NCBI RefSeq assembly: GCF_003369915.1
Contig: NW_022881614.1
Span: 35,710,342-35,774,341 of the forward strand
Length of the DNA: 64,000 nucleotides
Reading direction: 5' to 3'
Source: Drosophila miranda
Lineage: Eukaryota > Arthropoda > Insecta > Diptera > Drosophilidae
This document shows positions 1 to 14,045 of this stretch, one piece after another; the stretch's first letter is position 1; each line of letters begins with the position of its first letter. The notes under the pieces were generated by a model. The model was not told the origin of the DNA and did not search any database. It saw only the letters and a list, made by a program, of their open reading frames with translations. Made by a program: the position numbers and the translations under genes.

Positions 1-2267
1 TTGAGCTGGCAAAGGAGTAGTTCCCTCTGGAAAGGGAGCTACAGGAGTCGCTTGCAGGTTTTTCTGTCGCTCTCGAAGCATCATTAGTCGGTAGTAGGCA
101 CGGAGTTCAAGACGTCGTGATTGGGCCTTTAACCTCTTGATCAGTGGAGAGTCTGGCTCGCGTTTATCTAAAGGATAAGAAAATAAATGAGAAGGAAAGA
201 CTTGCATTAGCTGAAAGAGAAGAGAGAATATGTATCCGTACTCTTTTCAAGCTGATCGCAGATAGTGCAATGACCTCCATCCGCGGCTGGGCTATCTCCA
301 GCTCCTCGCTCATACGCCGGTTTTGGAGGTGCTTCGAGAGTAACCTCCAGGAATTTAACTACCCATTCGGGAGATGGGAGGCGAAGAGGTTCTGAATAGC
401 GACGTATCTTCACAGGCTTTATCGGCTCCAGCAGGGGATATTTCCACTTTTCGGACTGTAGTTCGGCCTGGAATTTTTGACGTGTCCTCTCAGCGAACGA
501 TGGCCCCCTGATGGGCTTGGGCACATGGACTAACTCCATCCTAGTGGGGAACTTGTCCTTCGGCTTCGGCTTGGCCTTGATGTGATCTGGTCTCTTGTTT
601 GGCGGAGGAACATAGGTACGACCAATGGCCTCGGACACAAAATTACGCTTCACCTTGGGTTGAGCGATCTCTCGTATGGCACAGTGCTCCATGAGCTTCT
701 TGATTTTCGCCTCCAGGGCGGCGCGCTCATCCATTGTGTTCTCTGTACGGAGCAAAGAACTGGGTCGCCTGGATGTGGTCACTGAGCGTGTTGGCGAGGG
801 AGCCTAGGACTTCCGATCGTTGTCGCTGAGGAAAGGGTCTGGCATGTTCCTGAACATAAAGTCGAATTCATCGAATTCTACGAACTCTTCATCCTTTTCT
901 TTTTGCACAGGCTCCGTTTTCACTTCCATTATGCTGACCACTGACCTTTTAAAGGATGGAAAACATCGCTTCTCTTGCTCAGCCAACTCGCTCGGCTAAT
1001 CAGGCTTTTCTTGGGCGACAGGTACCCGATGGAGTGCTTCGAACCCTCTCTTCTCAGTATTTTACGATCTGGTCTTGAGCCTCTGATGTAGTTCGTGAAC
1101 TTTTGCCATCGCGTTTCTTTCGAAGCAGGATTGTCTGTAAGACTGGACGTTTCACCCACATATAAATGGCCAAACAAAGAAGAGTCTATTCCATTCTGAG
1201 TTTTGGCGACGTAGGGTATCAATTCTTCCGGCTTGTAGTCAGCGTTTACTTTATTTCCTAAACGGGGGATATTCTTCCCCGACGATTTGAATTTCGTTCT
1301 TATCTTACCAGGTGTTCTGCTCAGAAATCCCCCTCTTGAATTTCGATGGCTCCTTAAAGATCGAGCCGATTGGCTCCATGTAGGAAGGTTCAAGAAGGCT
1401 AGCCACATCCGCACTTAGCTTGTTGGGTTCCCTCCGCCTCTTGGGTAAGTGATAGTATGCGCCCATTTTCGCAAAGGTATTTCTCCTGGGTGCGTGAGTG
1501 CGTGCGGGTGTTCCTGTAATGATTTTTCCATGTTTCGAGCGATGCGATCGCTTGGGTCCTGGCGGAGTATCATTGACTGTGGGCATTTGGTGGAAGCTCT
1601 TCAGGGCCGGATGGAACTCTGGCATGGCTGCAGCTTTTCCTGTTAGCATTTCCCCGAAGGTGCTCGAAAACTTTGGATCTATTACATTGACTTTCTTCCC
1701 ACGATCAGTAGGTACCTCTTCTGGACGGAGTCGGCTTTCTCTCTTTCCTTGGGGAAAGAATCTATGTTGATGCTGATTTGCGATGCCATCTTTTTTCTGT
1801 TCTTGCAGCACGCTGCATAGGCCTCTACTTCGGGAATAATGCCCCCGACGAAGCAGCGCTTTATATCGGTCAAGAACGGTGGACGTCTGTGACAGCCTTT
1901 GACTTAGGCCTCCGTTTGGATTTGTCCTTATGACATGGGCACAATGAGTAAGTGCAGCATTTTGGCACCTCTCTAAAGCGGTCCATTTAAAAAAAAGTTT
2001 TCTTACTACAAACAATTTTACGGCAAATAAAGAAATATTCAATGATTTTTGATTTTAAATTCACACAACGTGTCGGAGAGTTATTGAAATGATCCCCCTT
2101 GTGTATTCCTCCTCCTCGTCCTGTGCCACTTCGTGGCCAAAACGCTTCCTGGTGCGTTGCATAACTCTCTTGCTTTGCTCATGAACATTAGCTGACTACT
2201 CAGTCGAGCCTTGACTGTATTCTTTTTGTCTTCTCTCTTCGATCTGCCTCTTTGCAGACATCTCCAT
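1..2267 (-). pseudogene. decayed intron-containing protein-coding gene, unrecognised
   Basis: Not recognised. A protein-like reading can be followed on the minus strand across different frames. A 5' segment starts at the ATG at 2267 and has an in-frame TAG at 2196-2198. The next segment starts at the ATG at 1986; frames then change near 1870, 1690, 1310 and 970, and an in-frame TAG lies near 801. The last stretch (782 to 242) is open and is followed by a plausible 74-nt intron (168-241, GTACGG donor, TTTAG acceptor). An exon beyond it is open to the window edge. The product would be basic, Lys/Arg/Pro-rich, with Cys pairs near its N-terminus. At least four frameshifts plus two nonsense codons argue for a pseudogene. 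The retained intron argues against a processed copy. Uncorrected long-read indels are the main alternative. Confidence 0.55.
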
Positions 2268-2408
2268 CTGCGTCAGACAGGAACTGCCAACTCACAAATG
2301 TAGCAAGGATAGCAACGGAGTTCTATTTAAGTTTAATGATGGAACTACTCTTTTGAACTTAGTTAAAAACGGCCACAGCGAAGTTTAAACCAAATTTCCG
2401 TTGTTTCT

Positions 2409-2426
2409 TATCGATATTTATCGATA
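2409..2426. promoter_or_regulatory. paired DRE motifs (DREF sites)
   Basis: Two copies of the palindrome TATCGATA lie at 2409-2416 and 2419-2426, ten bases apart. They sit between the decayed minus-strand gene and Synaptogyrin on the plus strand. The DRE is an established Drosophila core-promoter element for broadly expressed genes. Its position fits a divergent promoter, closer to the minus-strand gene. Function is inferred from motif and place only. Confidence 0.5.
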
Positions 2427-2954
2427 GGTTGTGCACTTAACAGCACCGCACACTCTGTGAAATGTTACAGACTGTTCCTCCCGGAGTGAAATGTTAATTT
2501 GCAAAATGCAGTCTTGCGCGTTGAAAGACCGTTGAGAGGGAAGCAAAATCTAGAAAAAAGTAAAAGTGAAAATCTGGCCCTTGAAATTTGTTCATTAATT
2601 ATGCATTGATAAAATACAGAGAAACGGATAATTTTGTGTGCGCCCCAAAGGACAGGCTGCGTGCAGAGATTTCAAAGAAAGTGCTTGCATTGGTAGGAAA
2701 AAGCGAAGGACATTTTTCAAGTATCTTTTATTGTGGTCCGAATCGGATGTGCTGTAATCCATTATTGCGAGATATACGACAGACACATACACATACATCT
2801 CCGTGTATACATACAATCGGCCGAGCCGCCCGCGCTTTGCCCTTGGCTGCATTCGATTTTTCACAACAGGCCGTGAAAAGCGACCAAAGAGCTCGCCACT
2901 GAAGAGCCGTCACCGCCATCATCATCATCAGTGGGAAAAGCAAAGGCGGCAAGC
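2427..2954. other. 5' flank and probable 5' UTR of Synaptogyrin
   Basis: No open frame here looks coding. Short CA/TA-rich runs occur near 2780-2810. A His-codon-like CATCATCATCATC run at 2916-2930 sits just before the start codon and is untranslated. Transcription of Synaptogyrin presumably starts in this stretch, but I see no clear TATA box. Confidence 0.4.
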
Positions 2955-4471
2955 ATGGACATGCTCAACCAGATACTCAGCATTAATAATGGCGGCGCCT
3001 ATGGGTGCGGCAAGGCTGGCCGAGCCTTCGATCCACTCACGTTCGCCATGAAGCCCCAAGTTGTCATAAGGGCGCTCTGCTGGGTAAGTGACTAGTGGTG
3101 CTGGGAATTGCTGGGATTGCGAGTGTCCCCACACGCGCATTACAGACCGATTGTGTGGATTTGTTTATAGTGTCAGTGGCGTGCTGGCTTACACTTTGAA
3201 GGGGGATTATTGGATCAGCTGCAGGATGGTCATAAAAACTCTCACGCCCATAAAAAGTTTATAATTAAATTCCATAAAGGTCCTCCCCCCACGGACTTGA
3301 TGTACACACGTCACCAGCAACCAGGGCTCGGGGGGAGGGCCAGTGAGTGATAGTTTGCTTTTCTTGTAAGTGTACGTAATATTTGCACACACCCCCAACC
3401 CCGTAACGGCACATCGTTCCCCAAGGCCTGCTCCTGGCCAAACAAACTTGACTTGGCCTTCAGGCGAAATTGGGTCACAAACATAGATCCGTCCGTTCTT
3501 CTATATGTCCGTTTTTCTGTGTACTTGAACTTTTGGATTTATTGCACCTGCTTAAGGAAATCGATGCCAGAGTGGGAGATGGGAGTGACCCACATATATT
3601 AGATGATGATGATGATACTGGGGTAATGGGAGCGGCATGCATCTCTTAACCTCTTGGAATTTCCATTCTGCAGCTCTTCTCAGTTGTGGTCTTTGGCTGC
3701 ATTTCCTCCGAAGGCTGGACGGAGAAGGAGGGCAAGGAGTACTGTCTCTACAATGGCGATGGCATGGCCTGCAAGTATGGCAACATGGTAGGCGTATTTG
3801 GTTTTTTGGCCTCCATAGGCTTTATGGGCGGCGAGTTTCTCTTCGAGCGGATGTCGTCGGTAAAGAGTAGAAAGCGCTACGTGATGGCCGACTTGGGCTT
3901 CTCCGGTAAGGGATCCTAATATGGGTCAAAATCCACCATGGAATGCAGTTTTCATTTGAGTATCTTCTCCAGGCTTGTGGGCTTTCATGTACTTCGTGGC
4001 GTTCTTGTACTTGTGGTCCCAGTGGAGCTCGTCGCCGCCACCTCCTCTCGGCATTGGAGCCGGCAGCATGCAGACGGCCATTTGGTTCTGCCTCTTCTCG
4101 ATTGCCACTTGGGTGGGTCCCAGTCCCTAAAATCAATGTATATCGGAGGCGTTATGTAATATTCCTCTCTATTGTCCAGGCCTTGTGCGCTCTGATGGCC
4201 TACAAACGATTCCTGATTGGAGCCGGCGATGAATTCACCTCGGCTTTCGAGACAGACCCCGCCAACGTCGTGCACCAGCAGGCCTACGGATATGCCATGG
4301 ACAATGACAACGATCAATACAGCGCCTCGCCCGTCGGCCAGGGGCAGCAGGGTGAGTCGACTTAATACGATTATTCATAATCATAAATTGATTCTGACTG
4401 GTGTCCTATTTACAGGCGGCATGGAGCCACAGCAACAGTCTGGCATGGAGTACCAGCAGCCCACCTATTAA
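2955..4471 (+). CDS. Syngr: Synaptogyrin, synaptic-vesicle MARVEL-domain protein
   Basis: Five coding exons: 2955-3083, 3674-3905, 3973-4112, 4180-4351 and 4416-4471. All introns are GT-AG with consistent phase, giving 242 residues. The protein has the synaptogyrin layout: a short cytoplasmic N-terminus, four membrane segments (about residues 36-55, 80-100, 115-135, 153-175), a lumenal loop with two Cys (67 and 76), and a Gln/Gly/Tyr-rich cytoplasmic tail from about 176 to the C-terminal QQPTY. Synaptogyrins are tetraspan proteins of synaptic-like vesicles that act in vesicle exo-endocytosis. The start was chosen because it opens the conserved N-terminal segment. A second in-frame Met lies two codons later. 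No lesion is visible, unlike in several neighbours. It ends about 1 kb before the copia LTR. Confidence 0.93.
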
Positions 4472-5486
4472 GTCATTTCCACACCTGCTCCTGCTCCTAC
4501 TCCCACTCCTACTCCGTTGTCCACACACTTGAGAGTACTTGGGTTTTTTTTGTAGCGCGAATGGCAAATGTTTTACACGACTACTAGCAAACACAAAGCG
4601 TTGGCTTTTACCAAATACACCGATGACGAACATATAAAACCAGTAACAGAAACAATAACGATACCAAGTAATACAAATTACAACAACAGCAGCAGCAACA
4701 GCAGCATTTGCTTTAGCCACAAGAAACTACAAGCATACATACATATGTATATCTGAATAATACGAAAAACTTGAGATTGAGATGATAACTTATAAGCTAG
4801 CCGCCTAAGTTGAGTGTGCAGTTTTTTGTAGTGGAAATTTGTTGCTGTATACAGATATACAAATAGCTATTGCCGTATATATCCTAGGGGAATCCTCGGA
4901 TATGCTTTCAACGTTGTTAGTTATTTAGTGTTTACATGTACTTGTACTCGAATACGGTATTTATTACGACTTTCAGTTGTGCCAGGCCCTGGTCCCCCAC
5001 AGCCACAGCCCCATATCCTCAGCTAGAGGGAAGGCATGAGGTATTTTAGATACATTTACACACACACACACACACACACACATACATACAAATCGGATCA
5101 ACAGCAGAGATAGACAGCATCAGAGAGGCAATATACTTACGAGAAGAAGAGGGAAGAGAACTGCTCAAATCACATATCCAATAGCCATCGCGGGTATGTA
5201 TCTACTCGATTTGTAGTCTTAGGGCCAGGGCACGGCCATCGCTTGGTTAGAAATGCAATAACTATAATATAAGCGCCAAAACAAATGTAAATTCTAAAAT
5301 AAAAAATGGAGAACCGTTATTTAGAAAGCTGTACCGGAAACATAGCTTGAGACAACTGCAGGAATAAAGCAAAGAATTGTTAGAGCGACTCGCTTTCATC
5401 CAGGCTTGTGCCCTAACAAACGATTTGTATAGTAAACCTTAATACATATAATATTGGATAACTAGCTATGACAATTAGTAAACGAA
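4472..5486 (+). other. Synaptogyrin 3' UTR / downstream non-coding
   Basis: No coding potential. It contains CAG/CAA-rich sequence (4680-4710), an (AC)n run at about 5058-5083, and AATAAA signals at 5298-5303 and 5363-5368. The signals fit a long neuronal-type 3' UTR of roughly 0.8-0.9 kb. The extent is inferred. Confidence 0.45.
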
Positions 5487-5708
5487 TGACAGTACCAAGT
5501 TATATTTTTCTTTAAAGATTATTTATGTATTTCTTGATTACTTTTTTACTGCAACACCGGTACCACGTACATTCGATTCGAGATCAGAAAAGAAAGAGGA
5601 AGTGGGCACTTCAAGTGTGACCAGACTAACTTTACATAATAATACTTAATATATCGATAGTATTATTTAATGTTATTATTTGAATGTGGGAATAGGCGTA
5701 TTCCAACA
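5487..5708 (-). repeat. copia-type 3' LTR (approximate outer end)
   Basis: Read on the minus strand, a purine tract (GAGGGGGGC) is followed directly by TGTTGGAA at 5708, the expected polypurine-tract/LTR junction downstream of the pol stop. Weak copia-LTR similarity continues past GTGTTGCAGT near 5550. The outer end is uncertain; about 5487 is a guess from a CA dinucleotide. In LTR orientation it contains a DRE (TATCGATA, 5652-5659) and then a Motif-1-like sequence (TGGTCACACTT, 5613-5623). Confidence 0.6.
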
Positions 5709-5946
5709 CGCCCCCCTCAAAAATAACATTAATCATCAAAATCATAAAAATAAAAAAATAAATGTTTTCATCATTAAATCAAAAAGGTAATGTGTAATCA
5801 GATCACTTTAAAATTAGATTACCATAAAATTAAATTACTTTAACAATTCATTGGTTCTTTTGGTTCAAATCAAAAAAAAAAAAATATGAATTAATGTAAT
5901 AAAATCGTTAATAAAGCTTCATGTTCATGTTTTCATTAAATTGGAA

Positions 5947-8932
5947 TCATTCTTCTTGTAGTAGTCCTAATTTGTTCCGCAGTTCCGCAAATCTTCCAGC
6001 AGGTAGTGGCTTCGTGAAGATGTCAGCAAGTTGGTTGTCTGTATTAATATACTCAAGAAAAATCTCATTAGTTTCTATCTGTTCTCTTGAAAAATGATAT
6101 TTTATATCAATATGCTTTGCTCTTTTATGACATGAGGGATTATTTGCAGTGTCGAGTTTAAGATTAATACTATTTAGAAGAGACTTTAGCCATAAAGCTT
6201 CTCTTACAGCTTCAAATAGGGCCATATATTCAGCTTTAGTTGATGAAGCTGCCACTGAATTCTGTCTTTTTGTATTCCAACAAATTAAATTGGAATCGAA
6301 CTTTTTAAGCAAATAACCCGTTGTACTTTTTCTATCAATCTCATTACTACACCAATCGGAGTCTACATAGCCAACTAATGTATTTTCAAATGATGTATTC
6401 TTTTTAAATATAAGCTTCATATCAATAGTTCCCTTTAAATATCTAATAACCCTTTTTAAACATTGCCATAACTCAGCATTGTTCTTGCTACTATATCTAC
6501 TCAAGATATTTACAGCGGCAGCTAAATCTGGTCGTGTACACAGCATTATGTACATTAAACAGCCAATAAGGTTACGACATGGAGTATTGCAGTCTTCATC
6601 TGAGTTAAGTAACTCATAATTTAGTTTATTTAGTAATGGAGTACTGACTAAATTGCAACTATCCATGTTAAATTTATTTAAAATTCTTTTCACATATGCA
6701 GCTTGACTCAAATATATTTTGTCTTCAAACATTTCTACTCTGATACCGATAAAATGTTTTATCTCATTTAAGTCAGTCATTCTAAATCTTTCGCTTAAAT
6801 ACTTTTTGAAATTATTCATTCTATCCATATCCCTTGTCGCTATTACTACATCATCAACATATAATAATACATATATGTTTTTCTTTATGTCACCTCTATC
6901 AAGAATATATATGCAACGATCCACGGGAGAGTTTACAAAATCGAATTCTTTCAATGCTTGCTCAAATACTTGAAACCAGCATCTAGCTGCTTGTTTGAGC
7001 CCATAAATGGCTTTGTTCAGTTTGCATACATGCCCAGCAGCGCATGATACGCCCTGAGGAGGCCGCATATATATCTCCTCACTTAATGTACCATTGAGGA
7101 AAGCTGTTTTAACATCCATCTGATGGACTTTCAAATTAAACTGGACTGCCAATTATAGTACGAACCTAAAACTGGCAATTCTAGCAACGGGAGCAAATGT
7201 TTCTTCATAGTCTACTTGGTACTTTTGAGTAAATCCTCTTGCAACCAGTCTAGCTTTGTATTTTATTGGGACTCCTAGTTCATTATATTTAATGGAAAAT
7301 ACCCATCTACTGTCTACAATATTTTTGTTTTCTGGCTTCTTTATAATTGTCCAGGTGTTATTAATTTCATGGGCATTTAACTCTGTATTTATTGCCTCCT
7401 CCCAATCAGATTTATCATTCCTAAAATTTATTTCGTCAAAAGAATTTGGAACTTCATCAAACATTATATGGGCATTTAATATAAATTTGTTAAAGCTTTT
7501 ATCATGTTCTTTATAAGACACCTTCGGCTTAGACTTTAACCTCTCACTTTTTCTACTAATTATATTAGTATCCTTATTTTCTTCACGACAATTATCTGGC
7601 TGATCAGCTTTTTCACAATCCTTACTCTCATTCGGGATATATAATTCCTTACTATCATTCAGGAAATCAGTTTTTCTTTTCATTCTTTTCTTTCATTCGG
7701 AAAATTCAGCTTTTCGCATTCCTTACTTTCATTCAGGATTTCACATTCCGTACTTTCATTCGGGAAATTAAACTGATCACATTCCTTACTCTCATTCAGG
7801 ATTCCACATTCCGTACTATCATTCGGGAAACAAAACTGATCACATTCCTTACTCTCATTCTGGATTCCACATTCCGTACTATCATTCGGGAAATTAAGCT
7901 GATCAGATTCCTTACTCTCATTCAGGAATTCTTGTTGACTTCTTTCCTTACTCTCTTTCGGGAAATCTGTTTCAAATTTTACTTCTCTAGAATAAAGCAT
8001 ATTAGTCTCGTCTAAGACAACATCTCTTGCAACAATAACTTTTCCTTTAATGACATCCCACAATTTGAGTCCATTTTGTTCATACCCTATCAAGATAGCT
8101 TTGAATGATTTTTCATCAAATTTACCTTTTTTAATTTTGTTGTGCACATACACGGTTGAACCGAACACTCTTAAAAACTTTAAATTGGGCTTTCTATTGT
8201 GCCACAGCTCATATGGGGTCATTTTACAATCACCAAGTGCTTTGCTTGGAATTCTGTTGATTAGATATGTTGCAGTTAGCACAGCTTCACCCCAAAAACT
8301 TTTGTCTAATTTTGCACCATTTACCATAGCACGAGCTTTCTCTGTAATGGTTCTTATCATTCGCTCCGAAACACCATTCAACTGAGGTGTATGTGGCACT
8401 GTCAAATGATAACTTATTCCTTTATTAACGCAGAACTCACGCATTTCATTCGACAGGTATTCTCTACCGTTGTCAAAGTACAAATTGACAATCTAGAAAT
8501 TAAAATGAGCCTCGCTCTTTGCTACAAAATCTTTAAATACATTGAATACATCTGATTTATATTTAAACAAATAGGTTACACAATAATGTGTAAATTGATC
8601 TACGAAGATCACAAAATAATTTTTATCGTCTAGTGTAACTGGGGCCACATACATCTGGAATGTATTACAAACAAGGGTCGTTTTATATAACTTTTATCTT
8701 TAGATTGCTTAAATGGCAACCTAGCCTGCTTCCCATTTAAACATGACTCACAAACTTCATCTGATATTTTTAAAGTAACAAGAAGATTACTGTCATTAAA
8801 TAAATTATTATTCTTTATTTCAAGCAATTTTGCATTGCTTATATGCCCCAACCGCTCATGCCATAATCGATAATTATTTTTGTTCCTAGCATCTACACTG
8901 TATGCTTGGTATTTGACTACAGGTATATCCAC
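5947..8932 (-). pseudogene. copia pol remnant (integrase, RT, RNase H), broken
   Basis: Open blocks are 8932-8630 (zinc domain), 8483-7680 (integrase core with DNGREY and PHTPQLNG, then the linker), 7683-7153 (linker end, RT start) and 7152-5947 (RT with YVLLYVDD, RNase H). Breaks: a frameshift near 8665, a stop near 8502, a frameshift near 7681 and an in-frame TAA just above 7152. About a dozen residues are missing near 6150, where the family's conserved EDNQ motif of RNase H should precede the Asn-Asn-Pro-Ser-Cys segment. The linker at 7690-7980 holds imperfect in-frame repeats of an NESKECDQ-like unit, which is a copia family trait. Confidence 0.85.
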
Positions 8933-9033
8933 AGATCATTGCAAAGCTTGAGTAGCGTTACGTTTAAAATTCCTAAATTTATTGATTGTTTAAGTGACTA
9001 TCTAGAAAAACGGACTAAATGGGCTTCTACTTA

Positions 9034-11668
<2,635 letters not shown>

Positions 11669-12746
11669 CTGCAATGATGGAAAGCAAAAAAAAAAAAGCG
11701 CAAGTGTTAAGTATTGGGAAATAAGTTATCCTAGCTCCATAGGCGGTAGACAGGTGAATCTCCATAGTTCATTGACCCTCGGTCGATTCTATCTGGGTTA
11801 CTTATCGCTGATTTTTTGACCCTCTAATCCACGTAATACACATTTTCAGATATCTGTGACACTCGTAAACCCCTTTAAAATGGGAAGATTTCCAGAAAAA
11901 TTATGTAACATCTGAAAATCGTTTCAACAGCACACAAACACTCAAGTTTTCACTTTGTGGATGAATATCCGTTCCGTAACTGTACGAACAATCGATTATT
12001 CATTCTGCAGATCATCTGCCATGCTCCATCTGTCGCCCAAACAGGTAATTAATGACATTAAAATTCCGTAACATCGACTCTTTCACTTCCCTACCGTCTA
12101 CCATGATCTATTGGATTTAATTATTAACTGGAGAGCATTCGATGTTTGTTGTTAGCTTTGAGTTCGGCATCCGATTGGCCAATTTCCTGATGGATGATAT
12201 ATCATTAAAGGTTGAATAATCCCATTTGGATATGATTAACATATGGTTTGTGTCTCAGCGAAGCACAAACGTGAACCCTCGAATGCATTTGATTAGCCTG
12301 AAATGAGTGTTTTACGACTCTTTGGTTTCTTTTGGTCGTGGCCAAGTATGGATTATAGGCAAACGAAAATTTTACTTTCGATGCTGTGAATATTCAGAGA
12401 TACACGTACCCTTTTGCAGGCGTTCCATGCTGGGCTCGGGTGAAAGGCATCGATCTATGACCACATGTAAGCCCTAATTGCAACCGTCTGTCCACTTGAT
12501 TTGTTTGCAATTATGATTCACAGTCGGGCGGCATGTCATCGCACACACACACACACACACACACATAAAGACACAAGATGATTGCGTTTGAGTGTTTTCC
12601 AAGTGCGGTTGTGTTTATCACGGCTCCGGCAAAAAAATCCGCGCCACGCAGGAGGGGGAGAGGGGTGAACTCTTGTTTGGCGCCTTCCGCTATACACATT
12701 GTTGGTGGTGAAGTAAAACAATTTTCTCACTTAAATTTTTCTTTCT
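11669..12746 (-). other. 5' flank of the cathepsin gene
   Basis: No coding sequence. A pyrimidine tract and acceptor lie just upstream of the ATG, so a 5' UTR exon must sit further up (toward 11770 or beyond). It contains a (CA)n microsatellite at 12541-12566. The whole stretch is repeated in inverted orientation at 19394-20470. Confidence 0.5.
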
Positions 12747-13830
12747 TTTTATACCCGATACTCAAAATGAGTATTGGGGTATATTAGATTTGTGGTAAAA
12801 GTGGATGTGTGTAACGTCCAGAAGGAATCGTTTCCGACCCCATAAAGTATATATATTCTTGATCAGCATCAATAGCCGAGTCGATTGAGCCCTGTCTGTC
12901 TGTCCGTCCATCTGTCCGTCCCCTTCAGCGCCTAGTGCTCAAAGACTATAAGAGCTAGAGCAACGATGTTTTGTATCCAGACTTCTGTGATATGTCACTG
13001 CTACAAAAATATTTCAAAACTTCGCCCCGCCCACTTCGCCCCCACAAAGGACGAAAATCTGTGGCATCCACATTTTTAAAGATACGATAAAGCCAAAAAC
13101 GCAGAATCGTAGAGGATGACTATATGTTCTAGAGTGTAAAATCGTATAATTATTATAGCCAGAATCAAGAAAACAATTTCATTCTTTCTCGCTCTTTCTC
13201 TCTCTAACACACAGGTTTCATGGTCGGCTTTGCCAATTGCAAAATATGAGTTCAAGGATCTCAGAACCTATAAGAGCCAGAGCAACCAAATTCGGTATCC
13301 ACACTCCTGTGATATCGGGCCTTGACCGTTTCGTGTCCAAATTTCGCCACACCCCTTCCGCCCCCGCAAAGGACGAAAATCTGGGGCATCCACAAATCTC
13401 AGAGACTATTAAAGCAAGAGTAGCCAAATTTGGTATCCGCACTTCTGTTAGATCTCACTATAAAACGTATATCTCAGAATTTCGCCCCACCCCATTCCGC
13501 CCCCACAAAGGACGAAAATCTGTTGCATCCACAATATTGCACATTCGAGAAAACTAAAAACGCAGAATCATAGATAATGACCATATCATTCAGACTGCTG
13601 AATCTGGATCAGATCGGATCATTTTTATACCCAAAAGGAACAAATCAATTTGCACTGGCTACGCAGCGCCCGACGTCACGATCAGACTGATTTTCTGTCT
13701 CTCTCGAACGCACTCTTTGTCGTGTCGTTTAATATTAGCGGCGTCTGCCGGAGGAGAGCCATACTGACTAAGTATCGGGTATAACTGTAGAGTTGCGGTG
13801 TCCGCAGCAACTCACAACGTTCCCCCTCGT
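12747..13830 (-). mobile_element. SGM/ISY/DINE-1-like element E2
   Basis: Same family as E1, minus orientation, with its 5' (GAGGGGGAA) end at 13830 touching the non-LTR retrotransposon. The outer flank (AAGAAAGAAAAATTTAAGTG on the other strand) is the same as that of E3, but the 5' halves of E2 and E3 differ clearly. They are therefore not simple duplicates along their whole length. Confidence 0.7.
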
Positions 13831-14045
13831 TCTGTTTACGGTTCTCGCCGGGAGCCTCCCACTCAGCAGCTGATCACTGAGCTGCCAGTCAGGTGATCGC
13901 GCAGGGTGGCAGCTCGGACGGTGGTGCCGGACAGCCTCGTACGGAACAGGGCTGCCGGAGTGCCGGAGCAGAGTTACGCGCCAAACGAAATTTGAAATTT
14001 GAATTTAATATCGACCCAGAATTAACTGGAACATCGAGCAAAGGA

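Larger units (their letters stand above)
5487..8995 (-). mobile_element. copia: 5'-truncated, inactivated copia (Ty1/copia) retrotransposon
   Basis: Minus-strand remnant of copia pol plus the 3' LTR. Reading from 8932: the HHCC zinc domain preceding integrase (WHERLGH then CxxC), integrase core, a Ser/Glu/Asn-rich linker, reverse transcriptase (YVDD near 6860) and RNase H ending at 5947. Gag and protease are missing, so the copy is truncated upstream at about 8995, next to the end of the cathepsin gene. Further lesions are listed under the pol entry. The copy cannot transpose by itself. Confidence 0.9.

Noticed and set aside
13218-13557. Repeated ~60-110 residue frames with RPTPFRPHKGRKSVAST-like text, seen in every SGM copy
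   Set aside because: They are translations of the internal modules, occur in several frames and both strands, and lack start context; no evidence of a protein.
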